Source: Aliivibrio sifiae (GTDB taxonomy: Bacteria > Pseudomonadota > Gammaproteobacteria > Enterobacterales > Vibrionaceae). Taken from it: DNA of 64,000 nucleotides. This document shows, one piece after another, positions 9,036 to 17,438 of the stretch. The stretch lies in contig NZ_MSCP01000001.1 in NCBI RefSeq assembly GCF_002954715.1, forward strand, positions 1 through 64,000, in the 5' to 3' direction. A model generated the notes under the pieces. That model was given only the letters and a program-made list of their open reading frames with translations. It was not told the origin of the DNA and made no database searches. A program made the position numbers and the translations under genes. Numbering within the stretch: the first letter of the stretch is position 1; every line of letters starts with the position of its first letter.

Positions 9036-10103
9036 CTAATTTGAAGGATCTTCAGCAATGGTTACTTTGATAGTTTGAGCGACCCCTTTGCGAATTACAT
9101 CGACATCGACTTCTGTCCCTGGGCGTAATTCTGTAACAATATCAGTGACATTTTGTCTATTAATAACACTCTTACCATCAATGCTCGTAATTATATCTTG
9201 AGTAATTATGCCACTCTTTTCTGCTGGACTATTTGGTGAAACCCCTAGAACTAGGATGCCATTGATATTATCAGCATTCATAAGACGAGCCATTGCTGGG
9301 TTAATATCCCTGCCATCAATACCAATATAGCCTCGGATCACTTGCCCATCAGCAATTAAACGACGCATTATTTTATCAGCAAGAGCATAAGGAATAGCAA
9401 AAGATATTCCATAGGTTTCTAATTCGGTTGCTTGTTGGAAAGAGGCCGTATTGATGCCAACTAACTCTCCTCGAGTATTGACTAACGCTCCTCCTGAGTT
9501 ACCGCGGTTAATTGCAGCATCCGTTTGTATTAAGCCTTGCGTCCCATCGGCACTTAGCGCAGCTCGTCCAGTTGCTGAAATGATCCCGAATGTGGTGGTT
9601 TGTCCTAAGTTATAAGGATTACCTATTGCCAATACCACGTCACCAATGTCTGCTTGATAATTCGGATTTAATGGAATGACAGGAAGGTTTGTATCTTTAA
9701 TTTGCAGTACAGCGAGATCGGTGCGTTTGTCTTTGCCAATCAATTGAGAGTTAAATAATCGACCATCTTGAAGGGCTACAATGACTTGGTCCGCATCAGC
9801 AACCACATGATAATTGGTGATGATATAACCTTTATCACTAACGATAACCCCTGAACCTAAGCCTTCAGTATCTAAACGTAATCGGTCTTTATCGTTATAT
9901 TTTCTGCTATAAATATTAACAACAGCGGGGGCCGCACGGCGTACTGCATAATTAAATGAAATTTGATTACTTATTTGTTGAGAAGCTTGTTCTGTTGGGA
10001 TTTTTTTCGTGTTAATTGAGGAACGTAGATTAGGGAATGCAAGTAATAATACAGCAGCAGTTACTGTACCTATAATAGCTGAGCGCAATAAGAATGAAAG
10101 CAT
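9036..10103 (-). CDS. degS: Periplasmic stress sensor protease DegS
   Basis: Inner-membrane-anchored serine protease that makes the first cut in anti-sigma factor RseA when its PDZ domain binds misfolded porin C-termini, releasing sigma-E. The 355-aa protein has one N-terminal membrane segment (about residues 7-23), a trypsin-like domain with H99 (YHVV), D129 (RTDLAV) and S203 (GNSGGAL), and one PDZ domain (about 250-350). A single PDZ and a membrane anchor rather than a cleavable signal distinguish DegS from DegP/DegQ. Unlike in E. coli, no degQ-like gene adjoins it; it stands alone, 212 bp downstream of zapG. Confidence 0.95.
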   Translation of the reverse strand: MLSFLLRSAIIGTVTAAVLLLAFPNLRSSINTKKIPTEQASQQISNQISFNYAVRRAAPAVVNIYSRKYNDKDRLRLDTEGLGSGVIVSDKGYIITNYHVVADADQVIVALQDGRLFNSQLIGKDKRTDLAVLQIKDTNLPVIPLNPNYQADIGDVVLAIGNPYNLGQTTTFGIISATGRAALSADGTQGLIQTDAAINRGNSGGALVNTRGELVGINTASFQQATELETYGISFAIPYALADKIMRRLIADGQVIRGYIGIDGRDINPAMARLMNADNINGILVLGVSPNSPAEKSGIITQDIITSIDGKSVINRQNVTDIVTELRPGTEVDVDVIRKGVAQTIKVTIAEDPSN

Positions 10104-10315
10104 TGCCTTCCTAACCTTTAAAAATCTAAAAATAATTAGTTAGGATAACATTGAATGTTCATAAAAAGTAGAGATTGAATAAAGGAGGGAGGCGCTATTA
10201 ATTGGTGACGTTAATACGTTTAAACGAACAAGAGTTTCAGAATCAGAAGGCATTTTGTTGTCAAGGCACATGTATGATTAAGAAACCCTTAAAGTGTTAA
10301 TTATAAATTTTGGTG

Positions 10316-10771
10316 CTATGCGATCTTATCTTCTTTTTTTGCGTTGATATCAATTATTGGTTCATCATTTAATAAGCCTGTCGCACCATTTGCGTAATCT
10401 TTTGGTTGCTTATTCACTTCTTCTTTTATGTGAGCCACTTTTTTATTTAATTCAGGTGAAAGTGTCATTTCATCTAAACGGGCTGAAAATGGATTATCTT
10501 GCTCTGGTAGATTAGGCATAAGTTCTTTTGATGTTGAAGCCATATGGTCATACATCTTATTAAAGTCTTTTGCCAAAGCTTCTAGCATAGTAGCGCTTGT
10601 AGCAAAGTGATCAACTAACTCTTGACGGTATTGCTCTAGCTCATATTTGGATTTTTCTAAATCTTGTTTTAATGATTTTTGTTGTTTAATACCAGGTACG
10701 GTAATGCGAGAAATTAAAAAGCCAATAATTATACCAACGGCTAAGCCAATTAAGGCGTAGGTCCAAGCCAT
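10316..10771 (-). CDS. zapG: Cell shape/division protein ZapG (YhcB, DUF1043)
   Basis: Inner-membrane protein of the YhcB/ZapG family, linked in E. coli to coordination of lateral wall growth, division and envelope synthesis. The 151-aa product has one N-terminal transmembrane helix (WTYALIGLAVGIIIGFLI) followed by a long charged coiled-coil region (about residues 30-100) and a disordered tail. The chosen ATG follows AAGGAG at a good distance; a longer frame from 10810 adds 13 residues without a comparable site. It is divergent from zapE, as yhcB and yhcM are in E. coli. Confidence 0.9.
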   Translation of the reverse strand: MAWTYALIGLAVGIIIGFLISRITVPGIKQQKSLKQDLEKSKYELEQYRQELVDHFATSATMLEALAKDFNKMYDHMASTSKELMPNLPEQDNPFSARLDEMTLSPELNKKVAHIKEEVNKQPKDYANGATGLLNDEPIIDINAKKEDKIA

Positions 10772-10856
10772 GAAGTGCTCCTTATCATATTTATTAATAT
10801 GGGTCGGCATAACTGTGAGTTAGCCCACTCATTGAGTATGTTGAGATCATGCTACT

Positions 10857-12002
10857 ATGAAGAGAGTCAATCAACAAAAGAAAAGATTAAAACTGATGAC
10901 ACCATTAGAAAAATATCATCTCGACCTTCAACAGGACGGATTTCATCATGATAATGCTCAACAATATGCTGTAGAACAACTAGATGCTTTATATCGACGC
11001 ATATTAGAAACAAAAGTTCCTGAAAAGGAAGTAAAAAAATCGTGGAAACATTTTTTCAAAAAAGCGAAGCCTCAAAAGTTAACTCCAATCAAAGGGTTGT
11101 ATTTCTGGGGAGGCGTTGGTCGTGGTAAAACTTATTTAGTTGATACTTTTTATGACGCTTTACCAACAAAGAGAAAAATGAGAGTTCATTTTCATCGTTT
11201 TATGCAGCGTGTCCATGATGAGCTTAGGGAACTAAAACATCAATCAGATCCATTACTTGTGGTTGCTGATAAATTTAAGCAAGAAACTGATATTATCTGC
11301 TTTGATGAGTTTTTTGTTTCAGATATAACAGACGCAATGATTTTAGCTACACTACTAGAAGCATTGTTTGAACGAGGTATTACCTTAGTCGCAACATCGA
11401 ATATCATCCCACAAGAGCTTTATCGAAATGGCTTACAGCGAGTACGTTTTCTTCCTGCTATCGTATTAATTGAAACTCATTGTCAAATAGTAAATGTAGA
11501 TAGTGGTGTTGACTATCGCTTAAGGACATTAGAGCAAGCTGAGATTTTTCATTTTCCTTTAGATGATAAAGCGGAAAATAACATGAGAATGTATTTTGAA
11601 AAATTGACAGTGGACAGTGAATATCAAAAGAAGAAGATAGAAATTAACCATCGCCAATTAAGCGTGAAAGCAGAAGGTGATGGGGTTGTTCATTTTGAGT
11701 TTTCAGCATTATGTGAAAGTGCTCGTAGTCAGAATGACTACATAGAGTTGTCTCGCCTATATCATACTGTTTTACTTTCCAATGTTAAAATAATGGGAGA
11801 GCTTAATGATGATGCCGCTCGTCGTTTTATTGCCATGATTGATGAGTTTTATGAGCGAAACGTCAAATTAATCATCTCTGCAGAAGCAGATTTGAGCTCT
11901 ATTTATAAAAAAGGACGCTTAACGTTTGAATTTAAACGTTGTCAGTCTCGGTTAGTTGAAATGCAAAGCCATGAATATCTAGCGAAAGAACATTTATCTT
12001 AA
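10857..12002 (+). CDS. zapE: Divisome ATPase ZapE
   Basis: AFG1-like P-loop ATPase that associates with the Z-ring and destabilises FtsZ polymers in an ATP-dependent way late in constriction. The 381-aa protein has Walker A GGVGRGKT (residues 85-92), Walker B IICFDE (146-151), the family signature HFHRFMQRVH and an arginine-finger candidate in the FLPAIVLIE region. An alternative start at 10896 (MTPLEKYHLDL) is closer to the family N-terminus; neither ATG has a strong ribosome binding site. It is cytoplasmic, monocistronic and divergent from zapG. Confidence 0.94.
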   Translation: MKRVNQQKKRLKLMTPLEKYHLDLQQDGFHHDNAQQYAVEQLDALYRRILETKVPEKEVKKSWKHFFKKAKPQKLTPIKGLYFWGGVGRGKTYLVDTFYDALPTKRKMRVHFHRFMQRVHDELRELKHQSDPLLVVADKFKQETDIICFDEFFVSDITDAMILATLLEALFERGITLVATSNIIPQELYRNGLQRVRFLPAIVLIETHCQIVNVDSGVDYRLRTLEQAEIFHFPLDDKAENNMRMYFEKLTVDSEYQKKKIEINHRQLSVKAEGDGVVHFEFSALCESARSQNDYIELSRLYHTVLLSNVKIMGELNDDAARRFIAMIDEFYERNVKLIISAEADLSSIYKKGRLTFEFKRCQSRLVEMQSHEYLAKEHLS

Positions 12003-12136
12003 TCATTAATTCCTTTATTACGATAATTTAAGGTATTTATTTGATGTGATGAGGTTCAAATTTCATTTTTTTTGTGCTTTTTACCTAATATGTGAAATAT
12101 CTTCAAAAAAAAGATGATTTTTTCTTCACGCTTCAC

Positions 12137-12142
12137 TATAAT
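12137..12142 (+). promoter_or_regulatory. rplM-rpsI promoter -10 element
   Basis: A perfect TATAAT lies about 140 bp upstream of rplM, with A/T-rich tracts further upstream that could act as an UP element. No good -35 hexamer is visible at 16-18 bp spacing. Transcription would start near 12149 in CCTCCGACCC, so the transcript would carry a leader of about 130 nt. Confidence 0.6.
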
Positions 12143-12148
12143 CCTCCG

Positions 12149-12281
12149 ACCCACCGTTACTGTACTGGCGTAATTGCCAAGAGTGCCAACCACTCGAAGG
12201 GGTGATGACTGGGCTCAAAAATATACAGTGGGAGCGAAAGCTCCTAATCAGTGAAATTATTTAATAACGGGTATCATTAGC
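12149..12281 (+). promoter_or_regulatory. Structured 5' leader of rplM-rpsI (probable L13 autoregulatory leader)
   Basis: The roughly 130-nt leader contains several short hairpins: GGC/GCC around GTAATT near 12166-12177, GAGTG/CACTC at 12181-12195, and GGAGC-GAAA-GCTCC with a GNRA loop at 12231-12244, less than 40 nt before the start codon. In E. coli the rplM-rpsI operon is autogenously repressed by L13 at its leader, and I infer the same role here from position and structure. Confidence 0.5.
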
Positions 12282-12710
12282 ATGAAAACTTTCGTTGCTA
12301 AACCAGCCGCTGTAAAGCGTGACTGGTATGTTGTAGACGCTGAAGGTAAAACTCTTGGTCGTATCGCAACTGAAATCGCATCTCGCCTACGTGGCAAGCA
12401 TAAAGCAGAATACACTCCTCACGTAGATACTGGTGATTACATCATCGTTATCAACGCAGAGAAAGTACGCGTAACTGGTAACAAAGCAGCTGGCAAGATC
12501 TACTACCGCCACTCTGAGTTCCCAGGCGGTCTAAAATCTATTTCTTTCGAGAAACTGATCGATCGTAAACCTGAAATGGTTATTGAATTAGCTGTTAAAG
12601 GTATGCTACCACGTGGTCCTCTTGGTCGTGCTATGTACCGTAAACTTAAAGTTTACGCTGGCGCTGAGCATAACCACACTGCTCAACAACCACAAGTACT
12701 AGACATTTAA
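12282..12710 (+). CDS. rplM: 50S ribosomal protein L13
   Basis: Early-assembling large-subunit protein that contacts 23S rRNA. The 142-aa product has the usual length and the conserved landmarks [33 protein letters not shown] and [20 protein letters not shown]. Codon use is strongly biased towards preferred codons (CGT for arginine, CTA/CTT for leucine, GGT), as expected for a highly expressed gene. It is the first gene of the rplM-rpsI operon and probably its regulator. Confidence 0.98.
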   Translation: MKTFVAKPAAVKRDWYVVDAEGKTLGRIATEIASRLRGKHKAEYTPHVDTGDYIIVINAEKVRVTGNKAAGKIYYRHSEFPGGLKSISFEKLIDRKPEMVIELAVKGMLPRGPLGRAMYRKLKVYAGAEHNHTAQQPQVLDI

Positions 12711-12725
12711 TCGGGGATTATGGCA

Positions 12726-13118
12726 ATGGCAGAGAATCAATACTACGGCACTGGTCGCCGTAAAAGCTCAGCAGCTCGCGTTTTTATTAAACCGGGTACT
12801 GGCAACATCGTAATCAACAAGCGTAGCCTTGAAGTTTACTTCGGTCGTCCAACAGCACGTATGGTTGTTAACCAACCTCTAGAGCTAGTTGAAATGACTG
12901 ACAAACTAGACCTATTCATCACTGTTTCTGGTGGTGGTATTTCTGGTCAAGCTGGTGCGATCCGTCACGGTATCACACGCGCTCTTATGCAATACGATGA
13001 ATCACTACGTCCTGCACTACGTGCTGCTGGCTATGTTACGCGTGACGCTCGTTGCGTTGAACGTAAGAAAGTTGGTCTACGTAAAGCACGTCGTAAACCA
13101 CAATTCTCTAAGCGTTAA
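12726..13118 (+). CDS. rpsI: 30S ribosomal protein S9
   Basis: Small-subunit head protein whose C-terminal lysine/arginine tail (ending KPQFSKR) reaches towards the P-site tRNA. At 130 aa it matches the E. coli length. Two in-frame ATGs exist; GGGGA at 12714-12718 is 3 nt from the first (12720) and 9 nt from the second, and the [20 protein letters not shown]-terminus matches the family, so I chose 12726. It follows rplM by 15 nt and ends at a strong terminator. Confidence 0.98.
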   Translation: MAENQYYGTGRRKSSAARVFIKPGTGNIVINKRSLEVYFGRPTARMVVNQPLELVEMTDKLDLFITVSGGGISGQAGAIRHGITRALMQYDESLRPALRAAGYVTRDARCVERKKVGLRKARRKPQFSKR

Positions 13119-13175
13119 TATTACGCTTACTTTGCCAAGTGGTTTTGTTTCAAAACTACTTTGGTTATTGTGGTC

Positions 13176-13203
13176 AAAAGCCCAGCAGAAATGCTGGGCT
13201 TTT
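13176..13203 (+). terminator. Terminator of rplM-rpsI
   Basis: AAAAGCCCAGCA and TGCTGGGCTTTT form a 12-bp perfect stem with a GAAA loop, running directly into Ts. Confidence 0.9.
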
Positions 13204-13520
13204 GTTGTTTTTGTGAGGTGAAATTATCTTCATTGCTTGAATTTTTCTATCTTTTCTTATCTTTTCTTCCTCCTCGCTAAAAAAAGCCTACCTAGTTCAC
13301 AAATGTTGCAAAAAAGTAGCTTTACCTTGTCAAAAAGTAAGGTTTTCTTTATCATTTATGGGTTAAAACAGCAGTGTAACTAAGTATGAACAAACTCTTT
13401 GGTTTTATTGAGAGTTTTAAGTCTTGGAATTCTGTTGTATCAAACCTTAAAAGTTAGCCGCAGCTCGAAAATGTATGGACATAATAAAAACTATATAAAG
13501 AGCAAATGGGAGAAAGTTGG
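13204..13520 (+). promoter_or_regulatory. petABC upstream region
   Basis: These 317 bases contain no credible ORF and must carry the petABC promoter. Two weak hairpins are visible: ACCTT/AAGGT near 13325-13345 and AAACTCT/AGAGTTT at 13392-13417, the second followed by TTTAAG. I cannot assign a -10/-35 pair with confidence. Confidence 0.4.
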
Positions 13521-14114
13521 ATGAGCAATGCGCCAGTGAGTAATGGTCGACGTCGTTTCTTAACTGCAACAACAGCTGTTGTTGGTGGTTTAGGAGCAGT
13601 GGCGGTGGCCGTACCTTTTATTAAATCTTGGAACCCGAGCGCAAGGGCGAAAGCTGCCGGTGCTCCGGTTGAAGTCGATATCAGTAAGCTTGAAGATGGG
13701 CAAATGGTTCGTGTTGAGTGGAGAGGAAAGCCAGTATGGGTTGTTCGTCGCTCAGACGCTCTTTTACAATCATTAACTGAAATTGATGGTCAACTTCGAG
13801 ATCCCTCTTCTGGGGAAGAACAACAACCTGAATATGCACAAAATGCGTATCGTTCGATTAAGCCTGAAATATTTTTAGCCGTTGGTATTTGTACTCACCT
13901 TGGCTGTTCACCTACCTATTTACCTGACAGTTTTAGTGAACAAGTTGAGGGGGTTAACTCTGGTTTCTTTTGCCCATGTCACGGCTCTAAGTTTGATATG
14001 GCTGGTCGAGTATTCCAAGGTGTACCTGCACCATTGAACCTTGTGGTTCCTAAGCATATGTACCTTAGCGATAGTCGTATCCTAGTTGGGGTTGATGAAG
14101 GAGGGGAAGCCTAA
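13521..14114 (+). CDS. petA: Ubiquinol-cytochrome c reductase iron-sulfur subunit (Rieske)
   Basis: Rieske subunit of the cytochrome bc1 complex, passing electrons from ubiquinol to cytochrome c1 on the periplasmic side. The 197-aa protein begins with a twin-arginine segment (GRRRFLTATTAVVGG) that becomes the membrane anchor. The [2Fe-2S] cluster motifs are CTHLGC (C124, H126, C129) and CPCHGS (C151, C153, H154), both intact. A longer frame begins at 13506, but GGGAGA at 13508-13513 fits the ATG at 13521. Its TAA overlaps the petB ATG by one base. Confidence 0.97.
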   Translation: MSNAPVSNGRRRFLTATTAVVGGLGAVAVAVPFIKSWNPSARAKAAGAPVEVDISKLEDGQMVRVEWRGKPVWVVRRSDALLQSLTEIDGQLRDPSSGEEQQPEYAQNAYRSIKPEIFLAVGICTHLGCSPTYLPDSFSEQVEGVNSGFFCPCHGSKFDMAGRVFQGVPAPLNLVVPKHMYLSDSRILVGVDEGGEA

Positions 14115-15382
14115 TGCAACCATTACTTGATTGGGTAGAGAAACGTCTACCAGCGATGAATGCATATAAAAAGCATTTGTCTGAATACCCGATGCCAAAA
14201 AACTTTAATTTTTGGTATTTCTTTGGCTCATTAGCCATGTTAGTTCTCGTTAATCAACTTATTACTGGAATTTGGTTAACAATGAATTATGTACCTTCTG
14301 GTGAAGGAGCGTTTGCTTCTGTTGAATACATCATGCGTGATGTTGATTATGGTTGGTTATTACGTTATATGCACTCAACGGGCGCATCAGCGTTTTTTGT
14401 TGTTGTATATCTTCATATGTTCCGAGGCTTAATTTACGGTTCTTACCAAAAGCCTCGTGAACTATTATGGCTATTTGGTATGCTGATCTTCTTAGTTCTA
14501 ATGGCTGAAGCTTTTATGGGCTATTTACTACCATGGGGACAAATGTCCTATTGGGGTGCTCAGGTTATTATTTCACTATTTGGTGCAATTCCAGTTATTG
14601 GTGATGATTTGACGCTATGGATCCGTGGTGATTATGTAATATCAGGAGCAACGCTCAACCGTTTCTTTGCATTGCATGTTATAGCATTGCCGATTGTATT
14701 ATTGTTACTCGTCGTATTACATGTTCTTGCTCTACATGAGGTGGGTTCTAATAATCCTGATGGTATTGAGTTAAAACAACCAAAAGCAAAAGATGACAAA
14801 GGTGAGCACAAAACTCAGTTTAAATTCCATGAGTACTATACGAAGAAATATAACATTATCGATTCAGTACCTTTCCACCCATATGGGACGGTAAAAGATA
14901 TGATTGGTGTGGCTGGTTTCTTATTCTTCTTCTGTTATGTGTTGTTCTTCAATCCAGAGATGGGTGGATATTTCTTAGAAGGCCCTAACTTTGAAGCAGC
15001 TAATCCACTTAAAACACCTGAGCATATTGCTCCGGTTTGGTACTTCACTCCGTTTTATGCAATTTTACGTGCGGTACCAGATAAATTAATTGGTGTTGCA
15101 GCAATGGGTGCATCGATTGTCGTGCTGTTCCTTCTTCCATGGTTAGATCGTTGTAAAGTTCGTTCATATCGTTACCGTAGTAAGTTGCATTTATTGAATA
15201 TTGCACAATTTACTGTCAGCTTTATTGCTCTTGGTATCTTAGGAGCACTACCAGCTACCTCTTTATATACATTGTTAGCTCAAATATTCAGTCTGACTTA
15301 CTTTATGTTCTTTGTTCTGTTGTTTGTCTACAGTAAAAATGAAGCGACGAAACCATTACCAGAGAGGGTGACATTCAAATGA
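14114..15382 (+). CDS. petB: Cytochrome b of the bc1 complex
   Basis: Quinol-oxidising membrane subunit with two b-type haems. The 422-aa protein spans both cytochrome b halves (eight to nine membrane helices) in one polypeptide. Haem-ligand histidines are in the RYMHSTGASAFFVVVYLHMFRG segment (helix B) and the FALHVIALPIVLLLLVVLHVLALH segment (helix D, written here only as landmarks). The Qo-site tetrapeptide reads PVWY at 307-310 rather than the PEWY of mitochondria and alphaproteobacteria. It lies in petABC with one- and four-base overlaps. Confidence 0.97.
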   Translation: MQPLLDWVEKRLPAMNAYKKHLSEYPMPKNFNFWYFFGSLAMLVLVNQLITGIWLTMNYVPSGEGAFASVEYIMRDVDYGWLLRYMHSTGASAFFVVVYLHMFRGLIYGSYQKPRELLWLFGMLIFLVLMAEAFMGYLLPWGQMSYWGAQVIISLFGAIPVIGDDLTLWIRGDYVISGATLNRFFALHVIALPIVLLLLVVLHVLALHEVGSNNPDGIELKQPKAKDDKGEHKTQFKFHEYYTKKYNIIDSVPFHPYGTVKDMIGVAGFLFFFCYVLFFNPEMGGYFLEGPNFEAANPLKTPEHIAPVWYFTPFYAILRAVPDKLIGVAAMGASIVVLFLLPWLDRCKVRSYRYRSKLHLLNIAQFTVSFIALGILGALPATSLYTLLAQIFSLTYFMFFVLLFVYSKNEATKPLPERVTFK

Positions 15383-16116
15383 GAAAGTTGATTTTAGTGC
15401 TTTTTGCTTTGTTGCCATCAATGGCAATGGCTGCTGGAGCTAGTGTTCCATTGGATAAAGCAAATAATGATATCCGTGACCAAGCATCACTTCAAAATGG
15501 CGCTAAGTTATTTATGAACTATTGTGCCGGTTGTCATTCAACTCAATACCAACGTTATGGAAGAGTGGCTGAAGATCTTGGGATCCCAGTAGATTTAATG
15601 ATGGATAATCTTGTTTTTGATCCAAATGCCAAAATTGGTGATTTGATGGAAAATGCGATTCCAGAAAAACAGGCGGCTAATTGGTTTGGTGCTCCGCCAC
15701 CGGATCTAACACTTGTGGCTCGTGTTCGTGGAACAGATTGGTTATATACTTATTTACGTACGTTTTATGCTGATCCTACACGTCCGTTTGGTGTGAATAA
15801 CATGGTGTTCCCAAGTGTAGGTATGCCGCATGTTCTTCAAGAACTCCAAGGGGTAACTACTCCTATTTATGAAATAACTACAGTAAATGGTGTTGAGCAT
15901 AAAGTAGTCGTAGGGGTTGAGTCAGATGGCACTGGAGAACTTAGCTCTGGTGAATATAATGTGGCTGTTCGTGATTTAGTTAACTTCCTTGAATACTCTG
16001 GTGATCCTGTACAGCTTGAGCGTCATCGCCTAGGTTGGTGGGTTATGGGCTTTTTAGTAATATTTGCCTTTGTTTCTTACTTGCTTAAGAAAGAATATTG
16101 GCGCGATGTCCACTAA
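15379..16116 (+). CDS. petC: Cytochrome c1 of the bc1 complex
   Basis: Periplasmic c-type haem subunit that accepts electrons from the Rieske protein. The 245-aa product has a signal peptide ending ...SMAMA, a CAGCH haem attachment site at residues 49-53, the downstream methionine-ligand region GVNNMVFPSVGMPHVL and a C-terminal membrane anchor (LGWWVMGFLVIFAFVSYLL). Its ATG overlaps the petB stop (ATGA). Haem attachment depends on the cytochrome c maturation system, which is not in this window. It is the last gene of petABC. Confidence 0.97.
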   Translation: MRKLILVLFALLPSMAMAAGASVPLDKANNDIRDQASLQNGAKLFMNYCAGCHSTQYQRYGRVAEDLGIPVDLMMDNLVFDPNAKIGDLMENAIPEKQAANWFGAPPPDLTLVARVRGTDWLYTYLRTFYADPTRPFGVNNMVFPSVGMPHVLQELQGVTTPIYEITTVNGVEHKVVVGVESDGTGELSSGEYNVAVRDLVNFLEYSGDPVQLERHRLGWWVMGFLVIFAFVSYLLKKEYWRDVH

Positions 16117-16145
16117 TCGTGATATTCTAGATCGTTAATTGTATG

Positions 16146-16174
16146 CAATGGAGGCTTCGCCTCCATTGTTTTTG
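16146..16174 (+). terminator. Terminator of petABC
   Basis: CAATGGAGG and CCTCCATTG form a 9-bp perfect stem with a CTTCG loop at 16146-16168, followed by TTTTT with one interrupting base. Confidence 0.85.
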
Positions 16175-16210
16175 TGTCACTACTATTTTAAGAATGAATA
16201 ATAGATGACA

Positions 16211-16235
16211 GGCACCAAAAAATGCGGTGCTTTTT
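16211..16235 (+). terminator. Terminator-like hairpin in the sspA leader
   Basis: GCACC at 16212-16216 pairs with GGTGC at 16226-16230 around a nine-base loop, followed by TTTTT at 16231-16235. It lies only about 27 nt before the sspA start. It could be a second terminator of petABC or an attenuator in the sspA leader. The 5-bp stem is short. Confidence 0.45.
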
Positions 16236-16262
16236 GCTCCTAGATAAATACCGGAGGGCTCA

Positions 16263-16898
16263 ATGGCTGTTGCTGCCAACAAACGCTCAGTAATGACGCT
16301 TTTTTCAGACGCTTCTGACATGTACAGTCATCAAGTACGTATTGTACTTGCTGAGAAAGGAGTAAGTGTTGAAGTTGAATTGGTTGAACCATCCAACTTA
16401 CCTGCAGAACTTGTAGAATTAAACCCTTACAAAACTGTACCTACACTAGTTGATCGTGAGCTTGCTTTATACAACTCAAATATCATCATGGAATATTTAG
16501 ATGAGCGTTTTCCTCATCCGCCATTGATGCCTGTTTACCCAGTCGCTCGTGGTAACAGCCGTCTAATGATGCACCGTGTTGAAACTAACTGGTATTCATT
16601 AGCGAAGATTGTTGAAGGTGGTTCTTTTGAAGAAGCTGAAGCCGCTCGTGCAAAACTGCGCAATGACTTATTAATGTTAGGTCCAATTTTTGCTGAATAT
16701 ACTTACTTTATGAGTGATGAGTTTAGCCTAGTTGACTGTTATTTAGCTCCGTTATTATGGCGTTTGCCATCAATGGGTATTGAATTATCAGGTCCTGGTG
16801 CAAAAGAACTTAAAGTTTATATGAGCCGTGTATTTGAACGTGATTCATTCCTAGCTTCGTTAACAGAAGCTGAGCGTGAACTGCGTTTAACTAACTAA
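16263..16898 (+). CDS. sspA: Stringent starvation protein A
   Basis: RNA-polymerase-associated protein with a glutathione S-transferase fold that supports stationary-phase and acid-stress transcription in E. coli. The 211-aa product shows the thioredoxin-like N-terminal domain (MTLFSDASDMYSHQVRIVLAEKG), the cis-proline region KTVPTLVDRELALYNSNIIMEYLDERFPHP and an all-helical C-terminal domain. The active-site residues for glutathione binding are not conserved, as usual for SspA. CGGAGGG lies 7 nt before the ATG. Its stop overlaps sspB by one base. Confidence 0.96.
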   Translation: MAVAANKRSVMTLFSDASDMYSHQVRIVLAEKGVSVEVELVEPSNLPAELVELNPYKTVPTLVDRELALYNSNIIMEYLDERFPHPPLMPVYPVARGNSRLMMHRVETNWYSLAKIVEGGSFEEAEAARAKLRNDLLMLGPIFAEYTYFMSDEFSLVDCYLAPLLWRLPSMGIELSGPGAKELKVYMSRVFERDSFLASLTEAERELRLTN

Positions 16899-17359
16899 TG
16901 GATATGAGTTCAATGATGCCGCGTCGCCCATACTTATTACGAGCTTTCTATGAATGGATTGTAGATAATGAGTTAACGCCTCATCTTGTTGTTGATGCAA
17001 CAATGAACGGTGTTCGAGTACCAGAAGAGTTTGTTCAAGATGGTCAAATCGTTTTAAACGTAGCACCGCACTCTGTTGGTAATCTAGAAATGGGTAATGA
17101 AGCGGTAACATTTAATGCTCGCTTCGGCGGTCGTCCACACTCATTAATTCTACCTCTTTATGCTATTCAAGCTATCTATGCCCGTGAGAATGGCGCTGGA
17201 ACTATGTTTGAACCTGAAGAGGCTTATGAATTAACATCTGATGAAGGCATTTTTGAAGAAGAGACGTTAAGTTCAGTTTCAGAACAACATCCTTCATCAG
17301 AAGATAAACCTGAGTCACCACGTCCTACTGGTCGTCCAAGTTTACGAGTAGTTAAATAG
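16898..17359 (+). CDS. sspB: ClpXP adaptor SspB
   Basis: Cytoplasmic adaptor that binds ssrA-tagged and other substrates and tethers them to ClpX. The 153-aa protein has the conserved substrate-binding domain (PRRPYLLRAFYEWIVDN... through ...AIYARENGAGTMFEPE, about residues 5-110), an acidic, serine-rich linker and the C-terminal ClpX-binding peptide RPSLRVVK. Both functional ends are intact. It is coupled to sspA through a TAATG overlap, and a strong terminator follows. Confidence 0.96.
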   Translation: MDMSSMMPRRPYLLRAFYEWIVDNELTPHLVVDATMNGVRVPEEFVQDGQIVLNVAPHSVGNLEMGNEAVTFNARFGGRPHSLILPLYAIQAIYARENGAGTMFEPEEAYELTSDEGIFEEETLSSVSEQHPSSEDKPESPRPTGRPSLRVVK

Positions 17360-17385
17360 TATGATGCTATTAAATTAATTGTATT

Positions 17386-17414
17386 AAAAAGCCTGCATTA
17401 CGCAGGCTTTTTTA
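17386..17414 (+). terminator. Terminator of sspAB (probably bidirectional)
   Basis: AAAAAGCCTGC and GCAGGCTTTTT form an 11-bp stem with an ATTAC loop and long T runs on both strands; it sits between convergent sspB and dolP. Confidence 0.9.
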
Positions 17415-17438
17415 TTTGTTCTATCTTATTTAAAGATA

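Noticed and set aside
12931-13221. 96-codon plus-strand frame over rpsI and its terminator
   Set aside because: It overlaps the S9 gene in another frame and runs through its terminator hairpin.
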